From an uncultured Planctomycetota bacterium (GTDB lineage Bacteria; Planctomycetota; SZUA-567; JAFGNG01), in assembly GCA_947311175.1 (NCBI GenBank), contig CAMZKK010000098.1:1-22175 (forward strand): a stretch of 22,175 nucleotides of DNA. Direction: 5' to 3'. Positions 15,392-22,175 of this stretch are shown here, piece after piece. Both the position numbers and the translations under genes were made by a program. Each line of letters opens with the position of its first letter. Position 1 is the first letter of the stretch. Below the pieces are notes generated by a model. It did not search any database. It had not been told where the DNA came from and was given only the letters and a program-made list of their open reading frames with translations.

Positions 15392-16589
15392 ATTAATACT
15401 CATCTTCACCTCTATAATATTTTTATTTGGATTTACCATCAATCTATCAGCAATAGAGAAAAATTATATGTCTATTGATTTAAGCTCTTTACCCCAAATA
15501 GCAAGGTATAAAGAAAAATTAATACTAAGAATAAATTTGGTCAATATTAGTGTATTTCCTCGCAAAAAAAATCCTGCAACAATTTCCCTTTTTGTGATGA
15601 AGAAAGATATAAAAGCCCTTATTCAAAAACAAACAATTCCCGCAGATAATAATATCCAAACTAGAGAAGTAGTTTTTACCATCAATCATCCATTCAATTA
15701 CAAAGATTCAATTTTGATTTTTAGATATAAAAATTTAACTGTTGAAGAAGAAATTAATATTAAATTATTAGATTATAAATCCTCAGTAAAGAAATTGAAA
15801 ATCTATGAAAATCAATGGTATTTCAATAATATCAAGACAATACTTTTATTTGATAGTTTTAATGAATCATCATATCGAAAGTGGTTAATCCCCAAAACAA
15901 TTAATTCATTCTTTTTAATACCCAATAAACAGAAAATTTTATGGATGACAACTTTTAAATTAGTTGATAAATCCCTCTTTCCTCTCAATGATATAGACAA
16001 GGTATCATTCCTATATTCAAATCATGAAAAAAAACTTTCGTCTCCAATCGCTTCACTTTTTTGCGAAGTATTTAATGACAATAATAATATTGATGCAAAC
16101 AGTGTCATTATAGATTTAGGAATTGAGGATATTAATAACCTAACACCTTACAATGATTACAAAGAAAACTTAGAGGGCTTGTTATTGTTGATAGAAAGCA
16201 AAACAAAAAAGAGGGAGGACTTCCTAATCTATTTAGTGCAACCAATTATCCCACAACTTTTAATAAGACAAAGCAAAAAATATTTAGAAATACTTACCAA
16301 TATTGCCAACAAACATCACATCAAACTACTATCTGAAAAAAAATACTTAAATGATTTCAGTGGCGAAAATAACATTGGATTCCACAGAGGCAACTTCTTT
16401 AAATCTAAAAAAACCATGAAAGTAATAATTCAAGGAATAACAAAAGAAATCAGCATTAATAAAGAAAAAAAGTTTGTGCTATATTTAATAATTGGTCTTT
16501 TAACATTCCTAATAATCTTCATCATCCACCAAATAAAAGTTCACCACCGCCTTAAAAAATTAATTGAAATCTCTACTTGCCAACATTGA
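15384..16589 (+). CDS. Membrane-anchored extracytoplasmic protein with a degenerate SGNH-hydrolase-like domain
   Basis: No family could be named with confidence. The protein has 401 residues: an N-terminal signal or anchor (LILIFTSIIFLFGFTINLSA), an extracytoplasmic body, and a C-terminal membrane segment at about 364-382 followed by a basic tail. The body from residue 150 resembles an SGNH/GDSL fold: ILLFDSFNES (D157, S158) at the block I position, VIIDLGIEDI (242-250) where GxND is usual, then DYKENLEGLLLLI, FLIYLVQPIIPQ, YLEILTNIANKHHIKLL, and a His in GFHRG (H334). The block III Asn is replaced by Glu or Asp, so activity is uncertain. It overlaps the glycosyltransferase gene by eight bases; SGNH proteins paired with polysaccharide synthases often add or remove acyl groups. 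Base use is more AT-rich than in mutS. Its last 17 bases overlap truA tail to tail. Confidence 0.6.
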   Translation: MSKLILIFTSIIFLFGFTINLSAIEKNYMSIDLSSLPQIARYKEKLILRINLVNISVFPRKKNPATISLFVMKKDIKALIQKQTIPADNNIQTREVVFTINHPFNYKDSILIFRYKNLTVEEEINIKLLDYKSSVKKLKIYENQWYFNNIKTILLFDSFNESSYRKWLIPKTINSFFLIPNKQKILWMTTFKLVDKSLFPLNDIDKVSFLYSNHEKKLSSPIASLFCEVFNDNNNIDANSVIIDLGIEDINNLTPYNDYKENLEGLLLLIESKTKKREDFLIYLVQPIIPQLLIRQSKKYLEILTNIANKHHIKLLSEKKYLNDFSGENNIGFHRGNFFKSKKTMKVIIQGITKEISINKEKKFVLYLIIGLLTFLIIFIIHQIKVHHRLKKLIEISTCQH

Positions 16590-17328
16590 TATCATAAAAA
16601 ACCTTTTGTAAACATAGCCCTTTTGCCGGTGCGGTTTGTCCGGCAGCTATTCGGGATTTCTGTTTAAAAATATCGGGTAGAGTTTGGATGGGGATATTAC
16701 CTCGCGCAATATCAATGATTGTTCCAACAATTATTCTAACCATTTTGTAAAGAAACCCATTTCCTTCTATGGTAAAAAATAATTTATTTCCTTGTTGTCT
16801 CCATTCTGCAGTGCGGACTATCCTTATATTGTTCTTATCTTTTTTTTCGCCATCGGTAAAACTTGTAAAATCATGCATTCCTTTTATATATTCTGCTGCT
16901 TTTTTTAGTATTTCAAAATCTATTTCATCAGTGAGCCACCATACTTTATGTCTATCAATGGCAGGACGATTTTTTGCATTATCTATTTCATAAGTATAAA
17001 TTTTCCCGGTTGCTGAATACCTTGAATGAAAATCACTCTTCACTTCTTCTGCATGGCGGATAGAAATATCCTTAGGAAGACAAGTATTTATTGCCCTCGT
17101 ATATTTGATTGGCAATAAAACAAAGTCAATATCAAAGTGAGCAACTTGCCCCAGAGCATGAACTCCGGCATCAGTTCGACCTGAGCCATGAATTTTTATT
17201 TTTTGTTGAGTTATCTTAAAAAGTGCTTCTTCAATTTTACCTTGAACAGTTACTTGATTTGGCTGAATTTGCCACCCACAGTAGTTGCTACCATCATACT
17301 CAATAATTAATTTTATTCGTTTATTCAT
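16573..17328 (-). CDS. truA: tRNA pseudouridine(38-40) synthase TruA
   Basis: TruA converts uridines 38-40 in the anticodon stem-loop of several tRNAs to pseudouridine. The 251-residue protein has the family's normal length and hallmark motifs: IKLIIEYDGSNYCGWQIQPN at the start, the catalytic loop HGSGRTDAGVHALGQVAHFD with D53 as catalytic Asp, and FTIEGNGFLYKMVRIIVGTI, AGQTAPAKGLCLQKVFYD towards the end. It starts three bases after the stop of the upstream response-regulator gene, so the two are probably one transcript, and translation may be coupled because no strong ribosome site is seen. The stop is TAG. Its 3' end overlaps the convergent plus-strand gene by 17 bases. Confidence 0.96.
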   Translation of the reverse strand: MNKRIKLIIEYDGSNYCGWQIQPNQVTVQGKIEEALFKITQQKIKIHGSGRTDAGVHALGQVAHFDIDFVLLPIKYTRAINTCLPKDISIRHAEEVKSDFHSRYSATGKIYTYEIDNAKNRPAIDRHKVWWLTDEIDFEILKKAAEYIKGMHDFTSFTDGEKKDKNNIRIVRTAEWRQQGNKLFFTIEGNGFLYKMVRIIVGTIIDIARGNIPIQTLPDIFKQKSRIAAGQTAPAKGLCLQKVFYDINVGK

Positions 17329-17331
17329 AGT

Positions 17332-19230
17332 TTACAATCGTCCCTTAATTGCTATAATAAACTCTTCAACCAACTCCCAATCATAAACCCCACGGCGTGC
17401 GTAATCTAACATAATCAAACACGTTTCTTCTGTCGAATATGGCTCTGGTGACGGATTTATTTTTTTGCCGTGCATATAGACACCATTATTCATAATCAAA
17501 TTATCAATATCATTTGCAATCTGTACAATCTTTGTGCAAGAGTCATATTTGCTTGACCATGTGTTGAGGTCTTTGTGATGATCTTTTATTACATACTTTA
17601 AACATTCAAAAATTCTCACCTTTTCTATTGTATTAAAACCTTTTTCTATGTGGGCATGATACGTATCAAAATATTTGTCACTTTCAGGCATTTTAAAACA
17701 AATATGTTTGTTTGCACCAATATCGTGTAAGAATCCGCAAATTCCCAAAAGTGAAATTAATGCTTTCTTTATCCTTTCTTGAATTTTAAATTTAGATTTT
17801 TCAAGAATTCTACTAACCGCAATCATTGATAAAAACGAAACACTTAACCAATGCAATAGCATATTATTATTTGTTTTTTCTAATTCATAATAATAAAAAT
17901 ACAAATCTAAATAACCAAAAATATTTACCATTGCCTCAATCACTTCTCCTTTGCGACCGGAAGGCATCTCTTGTAAGATTACTTTTGTAAATTCAGATGA
18001 AGACAATTTGCTTTCAATTCTCGTACTATCTATTGGTTCTTTTTCAAAGAGAAATACTCCAAGGTCATAGCTTTTAATAATTTTTATGTAATTTATTTCT
18101 TTTCCTGAAAAATCAAGAATTGTCCCATTAGGATTGATATTTGCTTTTACGAGTGCTTGAATCATCTTCTTTTTAACAGTTCTGCCTTCTTGAATAATTG
18201 GTTCTTTCGACTCTATTGAATCAAATATTTTATTATCCATTGCCCAAATTGAGCTATCCGCCATTATTATTTGTTTTTGTTCTAATTCTGAATAAGAGTC
18301 AAATAGCTTAAGCAAAATTTCAAAAGGTAAAGAAAAATTACCGTCGATTACTGGCGGTAATGGACGTATCCCCGCCATCAATCTTGAAAGATAAGGCTTT
18401 TCTAACTCTATTTTTTCAATTGGTGGGGTTGGCTCTAACATTGCTTCAATTTTTAACAGCAAATCATTATAGGTTATTGGGTGTTTGATTATATCTTTAA
18501 TCCCAAGCATTGAAGCCCGAGCTATTTCTTCTTTTTCAATTGCATTTACTGTCAAAATTATTTTTGAGTTTGAAAAACGATTTTTTACAGTTTCAGCAAG
18601 GGTTAATCCGTCAATGTCCGGAAGATTTATATCAATTATTGCAATCCTTATTTTCAGCTGCCATTTTTTTAATGCAGTTAATGAATTTCCACAACTGATT
18701 ACACAATACCCATTTTTGGAAAGAATACTACGTGTTTTTTCTAAGATTTGTGGATTATCATTTACCATTAAAATTGCTTTATCGCTCTGTCCAATTTTAA
18801 GTTTTGTCAATTCATCTTGATTGGTTAAGAGCGTTTTTACTTTTAAGAAAAGATTTTCAGGGGTTGAGGGTTTTATTAAAAATTCATCAGCACCGGATTG
18901 AAGGAATAAATTTTGTTGTTTCTTGTCATGATTATTGGTAAAAATAATAACCGGAATATTTCTATAAGCAGGTATCTTTCGTAATTTTTTCAATTGAGTT
19001 ATTGCTTCTAAATCTCTAAATTTTGATTCAAAAATCAGAATATGCGGAGCAGGATAAGATGAGTTTTCGTTTAGAAATGAAAACCCTTTATGTCCGGATT
19101 CAAATTCTATTACTTGATATTCATCAAGTTCGGTCAATGCTTTTTTAACAAATCCACGTACCGCACCAGCTTCATCTATTATATAAATGTGCTTTTTTTT
19201 TGGATTGATTTCTGCACTATTTTCTGTCAT
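17332..19230 (-). CDS. Two-receiver response regulator with an HD-GYP-like output domain
   Basis: A 632-residue cytoplasmic signalling protein. Receiver 1 (about 13-135) keeps the acidic pair D19/E20, T98 and K120, but the phospho-acceptor position is Glu (ILIFES, E68). Receiver 2 (about 151-268) has N157/D158, the phospho-acceptor D200 in IAIIDINLPDIDG and T227, but the usual Lys before the conserved Pro is His (H250, with K249 before it). A middle region (about 280-440) of unrecognised type contains GRTVKKKMIQALVKANINPN. The C-terminal part has HD-domain residues: FLHDIG (H502, D503), HAHIEKG (H527) and DHHKD (H551, H552), as in HD-GYP phosphodiesterases, but no GYP. It may still bind metals and cleave cyclic di-nucleotides, or act only as a binding platform. 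TTGGAGTG six bases upstream supports the ATG. truA follows. Confidence 0.8.
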   Translation of the reverse strand: MTENSAEINPKKKHIYIIDEAGAVRGFVKKALTELDEYQVIEFESGHKGFSFLNENSSYPAPHILIFESKFRDLEAITQLKKLRKIPAYRNIPVIIFTNNHDKKQQNLFLQSGADEFLIKPSTPENLFLKVKTLLTNQDELTKLKIGQSDKAILMVNDNPQILEKTRSILSKNGYCVISCGNSLTALKKWQLKIRIAIIDINLPDIDGLTLAETVKNRFSNSKIILTVNAIEKEEIARASMLGIKDIIKHPITYNDLLLKIEAMLEPTPPIEKIELEKPYLSRLMAGIRPLPPVIDGNFSLPFEILLKLFDSYSELEQKQIIMADSSIWAMDNKIFDSIESKEPIIQEGRTVKKKMIQALVKANINPNGTILDFSGKEINYIKIIKSYDLGVFLFEKEPIDSTRIESKLSSSEFTKVILQEMPSGRKGEVIEAMVNIFGYLDLYFYYYELEKTNNNMLLHWLSVSFLSMIAVSRILEKSKFKIQERIKKALISLLGICGFLHDIGANKHICFKMPESDKYFDTYHAHIEKGFNTIEKVRIFECLKYVIKDHHKDLNTWSSKYDSCTKIVQIANDIDNLIMNNGVYMHGKKINPSPEPYSTEETCLIMLDYARRGVYDWELVEEFIIAIKGRL

Positions 19231-19302
19231 TTATTCACTCCAAGACAATTTTTTATCTTCAACTTAATGCTTTTTTTAGAATTTGGGTATGCATTTTTTT
19301 AA

Positions 19303-19330
19303 TTGACACCGCATAACATTTGAACAAAAT
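19303..19330 (+). promoter_or_regulatory. Promoter for the adaptor/RseC-like unit
   Basis: A perfect TTGACA at 19303-19308 and CAAAAT at 19325-19330 are 16 bases apart. Transcription would begin near 19337, upstream of the GTG at 19368 but downstream of the alternative TTG at 19320. The site therefore also argues for the shorter protein. The -35 is strong, the -10 weak. Confidence 0.5.
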
Positions 19331-19367
19331 TAAACCACTCATAATTATTTTATTAAGGATAATAGTA

Positions 19368-20543
19368 GTGTCTAATAACAAAACAGTCCATGAAAATAAT
19401 CAAACGAATCATACTTTTAAAGAAAGTTTTCAAATCTTTCTTGCCAAAATCACTCCATGGGTGGCATTAATTCTTGGATGTGGTTTACTAATTGGCATTT
19501 TTGTCTTACTTATTTCTCAAAAAAAACATACATTAGAAGAAACACGGAAAAAGGAAGAAGGCCAAATAAAAGAAATTATTTCAAATGTAAAAACATGGAA
19601 AATAAAACCCACTAAATTAATAAATAATATCAAATTACCGGGAATTGTGCAACCTTGGGAAAGCCTAATTTTAGAAAGTGAAGTGACTGGAAAGGTTATT
19701 TGCATTAATAAAGAAGAAGGTCAAGCGGTCAAAAAGAACGATATTATTGCCCAAATTGAAGATAGTGACTATAAATCTCTCAAGACACGCACTAAGGCTG
19801 AATTATTATTGGCTAGCCAAAATTATCAACGAACAAAAAATCTCAAAAAACAAGGAGCTGTTCCTCAATCAAAATTAGATAGTGCAAAGGCATCATTAGA
19901 TAGTGCATTATCAGCATTTAACACTGCCACTCACAACCTAAAACGTTGTTGCATTCTTGCCCCGTTTGATGGAATTATCAATAAGAGATTTATCAGCTTA
20001 GGTTCTTTTGCTAAACCAGGGTCAAAAATTATTGAATTGATTGATATTCACAAAGTAAAGGTAGATATTGGAATTCCGGAAGCAGATATTACTAAAGTGA
20101 AAAATTTGAAAAATGCATCTATTACAATAAAAGCTTTGGATAACCTTAAAGTTACTGGTAAAAAGATTTTCCTTTCGGTAAAACCTATTGAGCAAGCAAT
20201 GGTTTATAATCTTCGGCTATCCATTGATAATAAAAAGCAATTGTTATTGCCGGGAATGATAGTAGAGGCGAATATTATCCGTGAGATTATTCCAGAGGCA
20301 ATTGTAGTGCCTTTATATTCTGTTATAGCAAAAAAACAAGAAACTTTTTGTTATGTAGTGAAAGATGATATTGCAATTTGTAAAAAGGTTAAGCTCGGAA
20401 TAATAAAGGGAAATTTTGTTCATATTAAATCAGGATTAAACGTGGATGATGTTTTGATTGTGATTGGGCAAAGGCAATTGGAAGATAAACAAAAAATAAA
20501 AGTGATAGAGAAGCTTTCTTCAGTAAAGGGAGATTTTAATTGA
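19368..20543 (+). CDS. Periplasmic adaptor (membrane fusion protein), RND/HlyD family
   Basis: A 391-residue adaptor that would link an inner-membrane transporter to an outer-membrane channel. One membrane segment near the N-terminus (VALILGCGLLIGIFVLLIS) anchors it. The first lipoyl half is GIVQPWESLILESEVTGKV followed by EEGQAVKKNDIIAQIEDSDY; then comes an alpha-helical hairpin (about 130-190, QNYQRTKNLKKQGAVPQSKL), the second lipoyl half (CCILAPFDGIINKRFISLGS) and a beta-barrel/membrane-proximal part (LLPGMIVEANI, AIVVPLYSVI). An in-frame TTG at 19320 exists, but AAGGAT seven bases before the GTG at 19368 and the promoter position favour GTG. No cognate pump or TolC-like gene is in the window; its only close partner is the RseC-like gene, which starts within its stop codon. 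Confidence 0.88.
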   Translation: MSNNKTVHENNQTNHTFKESFQIFLAKITPWVALILGCGLLIGIFVLLISQKKHTLEETRKKEEGQIKEIISNVKTWKIKPTKLINNIKLPGIVQPWESLILESEVTGKVICINKEEGQAVKKNDIIAQIEDSDYKSLKTRTKAELLLASQNYQRTKNLKKQGAVPQSKLDSAKASLDSALSAFNTATHNLKRCCILAPFDGIINKRFISLGSFAKPGSKIIELIDIHKVKVDIGIPEADITKVKNLKNASITIKALDNLKVTGKKIFLSVKPIEQAMVYNLRLSIDNKKQLLLPGMIVEANIIREIIPEAIVVPLYSVIAKKQETFCYVVKDDIAICKKVKLGIIKGNFVHIKSGLNVDDVLIVIGQRQLEDKQKIKVIEKLSSVKGDFN

Positions 20544-20965
20544 AACACGAACAAGGTATAGTCACAAAGATAGATTCCGACTCAATTTTTGTAAAACTTA
20601 CTCCAAATAATTCTGACGAATGTGCATCCTGTGGTTGCTGTCAGGCATTGGGCAATAATGAACATATTTTAAAGATTGATAGAGATGAAAATTCAAACTT
20701 AATTAATATAAAGCAAGGAAGTAAAGTAACGGTTGAGATAAATCTTCCAAATAAAGCGGTTGCTGGTTTTCTTTTATTTGGAATTCCACTAATAAATATG
20801 ATTATATTTGGAATCGCAAGTGCTGTTTGTTTCCCTGAGAAAAACACATTATTCGTTGTTGGCGGTGGTTTAGGGTTAGTTGCTGGAGTTTTAGAGGTTT
20901 CAATCTTGAATAAAGTAGTTCCTGCTTTAAAAAAGGGCATTAAAGTTGTAGAAGTTAATGATTAA
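20540..20965 (+). CDS. RseC/MucC-like (SoxR-reducing type) membrane protein
   Basis: A 141-residue inner-membrane protein. The N-terminal part is small and cysteine-rich: ECASCGCCQ with C28, C31, C33 and C34, the arrangement of RseC/MucC proteins, followed by a beta-rich stretch (IKQGSKVTVEINLPN). Two membrane segments follow (about 73-95 and 104-128). Family members help reduce the SoxR iron-sulfur cluster or modulate sigma-E, and often sit with Rnf electron-transfer genes; neither rnf, rpoE nor soxR is seen here. The start is TTG at 20540 with GGGAG eight bases upstream; it overlaps the adaptor stop (TTGA), which implies translational coupling. A role tied to adaptor-linked export under redox control is only an inference. 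Confidence 0.8.
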   Translation: MKHEQGIVTKIDSDSIFVKLTPNNSDECASCGCCQALGNNEHILKIDRDENSNLINIKQGSKVTVEINLPNKAVAGFLLFGIPLINMIIFGIASAVCFPEKNTLFVVGGGLGLVAGVLEVSILNKVVPALKKGIKVVEVND

Positions 20966-21053
20966 TTTTATTAAAAACAATAGCCATATTTTGTCGTTAA
21001 TATATAATTGCCAATATTGATAACTATAAATAACCCTTAACATTAGAGGATAT

Positions 21054-22175
21054 ATGCGTCCAATCAAAGTAATGCACATTTTAAGCGATATGGAAATAGG
21101 TGGTGCTCAAAAGGTTGTCTATGATATTGTGACAAATCTTGACCAAAGTAAATTCAAACCATCAGTTTGTACCTTGCGAAGTGGTGGTGCATTTATTTCA
21201 AGATTAGATGAAAAGAGGATTCCGCATCACATAAATTTCTTTTCTAGCAGATTTTCATTTTTTGGATTATGGCGATTGCGAACCTTGCTAAAAGAGCTGG
21301 AAATTGATATAGTCCACACCCATCTACGGCGAGCAAATATTAGTGGACAAATTGCCGCTCATCTTGCAGGCGTTCCGGTGGTCATTGGTCATTGTCATGA
21401 TTCCCTAAAATATAAAAAAGGAATTCATCAAAGGGCTATAAAATGGTTGATAAAGAAATCAAGTAAATTTTTTGCTGTATCTGATGCCGTTGCCGAAAAC
21501 AAAGCAAAATCTTTGGGGATAGACGACTCTCTGTTTACAACTTTTTATAATTTTATTGATCCAAGTTATTTTCAAATAGATGTCTCACCCCATCTTGCAA
21601 AAGCGGATATCGGTGCTCCTGTTGAAAATAAATGTGTGGGAATTGTTGGACGATTAAATCCAATAAAGGGGCATAGCCTTTTTCTTGATGCAGCATTTAT
21701 TCTTAATCAACGACGAAGAGATATTCATTTTGCAATTGTTGGAGATGGGAAAATAAAGGAAGAACACAAAGAAAAAGTAAGGCGAATGGGAATGACTCAC
21801 AAGGTTTCCTTTATTAGCTTTACTCATGACATTGCGAGAATCTACAAAGCACTTGATTGTTTGGCAATGTGTAGCGATAGCGAAGGATTTCCGATGGTGT
21901 TACTTGAAGCGCAAGCCGCAGGAGTTCCGGTCGTAGCAAAGGCAGTTGGAGGAGTAAGAGAGGCTCTTACTAACGGTGGTGGACTGCTTATTGATGAAGA
22001 CAAGGCAAATCCAGATGCAATGGCTGCTGGCTTTGAGGAAGCACTTAAGCCAGCGACTACAAAAATGTTAAGAGCTCAAATGAAGAGCAATATTGATAAT
22101 TTCAATGTGATTAAGCAAATTACCACCCTTGAAGATATTTATGATAATTTATATAAAGAAAAAAATGTTTATAAG
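21054..22175 (+). CDS. Family-4 (GT-B) glycosyltransferase, 3' end cut by window edge
   Basis: The visible 374 codons form a nearly complete GT4 enzyme that transfers sugar from a nucleotide donor to an acceptor, as in lipopolysaccharide, capsule or exopolysaccharide assembly. The N-terminal Rossmann half begins KVMHILSDMEIGGAQKVVYD, typical of the family, with DIVHTHLRRANISGQIAAHL in the acceptor side. The donor half has GIVGRLNPIKGHSLFLDA and the E(x7)E motif in DSEGFPMVLLEAQAAGVPVV. No signal or membrane segment is seen; it is probably cytosolic or peripheral. AGAGGA three bases before the ATG supports the start. The frame is open to the last base; the family length suggests the stop is close. 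It lies 88 bases after the RseC-like gene, so it may start a separate unit. Confidence 0.9.
   Translation, partial: MRPIKVMHILSDMEIGGAQKVVYDIVTNLDQSKFKPSVCTLRSGGAFISRLDEKRIPHHINFFSSRFSFFGLWRLRTLLKELEIDIVHTHLRRANISGQIAAHLAGVPVVIGHCHDSLKYKKGIHQRAIKWLIKKSSKFFAVSDAVAENKAKSLGIDDSLFTTFYNFIDPSYFQIDVSPHLAKADIGAPVENKCVGIVGRLNPIKGHSLFLDAAFILNQRRRDIHFAIVGDGKIKEEHKEKVRRMGMTHKVSFISFTHDIARIYKALDCLAMCSDSEGFPMVLLEAQAAGVPVVAKAVGGVREALTNGGGLLIDEDKANPDAMAAGFEEALKPATTKMLRAQMKSNIDNFNVIKQITTLEDIYDNLYKEKNVYK

Noticed and set aside
19320..19367. TTG at 19320 as start of the adaptor
   Set aside because: It overlaps the probable promoter and lacks a ribosome site, while the GTG at 19368 has AAGGAT at good spacing.
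21003..21030. TATAAT and TATAAA before the family-4 glycosyltransferase as promoter
   Set aside because: No acceptable -35 stands at 16-18 bases from either, and such hexamers are frequent in this AT-rich spacer.

Overview
This is an AT-rich window (roughly one-third G+C by eye) from a bacterial chromosome. It carries eighteen intact or partial genes plus one gene split by an apparent frameshift. No tRNA, rRNA, CRISPR array, insertion sequence or phage gene was seen. The gene families point to a flagellated, didermic bacterium: a FlgE-type hook protein, SPOR and lipoprotein envelope proteins, an RND-type adaptor, a Planctomycetes-style Ser/Thr kinase, a DUF4254 protein and a Minf_1886-family protein. 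The last two are typical of PVC-superphylum and related candidate lineages such as Planctomycetes, Verrucomicrobia, Lentisphaerae and Omnitrophica. This placement is an inference from families; no marker gene fixes the phylum. Both TGA and TAG serve as stops, so the code looks standard. Several starts are not ATG: TTG for mutS and the RseC-like gene, GTG for the adaptor.

Layout. On the minus strand, 1-2917 holds two tandem paralogous HAD-superfamily hydrolases followed by lysS, which runs off the left edge. A divergent spacer carries a good sigma70-type promoter for a long flagellar hook-type protein (3098-5080), followed by a DUF4254 gene (5210-5827). A long plus-strand run of closely spaced genes (5921-16589) then encodes a PSP1/RicT-like protein, a Minf_1886-family protein, a VH1-like dual-specificity phosphatase, a membrane-anchored Ser/Thr kinase, a secreted HEAT-like repeat protein, a TPR-SPOR lipoprotein broken in two frames, MutS, a processive family-2 glycosyltransferase and a membrane-anchored protein that looks like a degenerate SGNH hydrolase. 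Gaps in this run are mostly 3-17 bases, and 40 before mutS, with one short overlap.

Converging on that run are truA and, upstream of it, a multi-domain response regulator (two receivers plus an HD-GYP-like domain) on the minus strand. Divergent from the regulator is a short plus-strand unit of a periplasmic adaptor (HlyD/RND MFP) overlapping an RseC/MucC-like redox membrane protein. A family-4 glycosyltransferase then runs off the right edge.

How the genes may work together: the central run combines a kinase, a phosphatase, a secreted repeat protein and a peptidoglycan-binding lipoprotein. That is consistent with envelope-linked Ser/Thr/Tyr signalling, with housekeeping mutS and a putative exopolysaccharide synthesis/modification pair attached downstream. 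The most notable features are the frameshift in the TPR-SPOR lipoprotein, the complementary loss of receiver residues in the regulator, and the GT2 plus SGNH-like pair.
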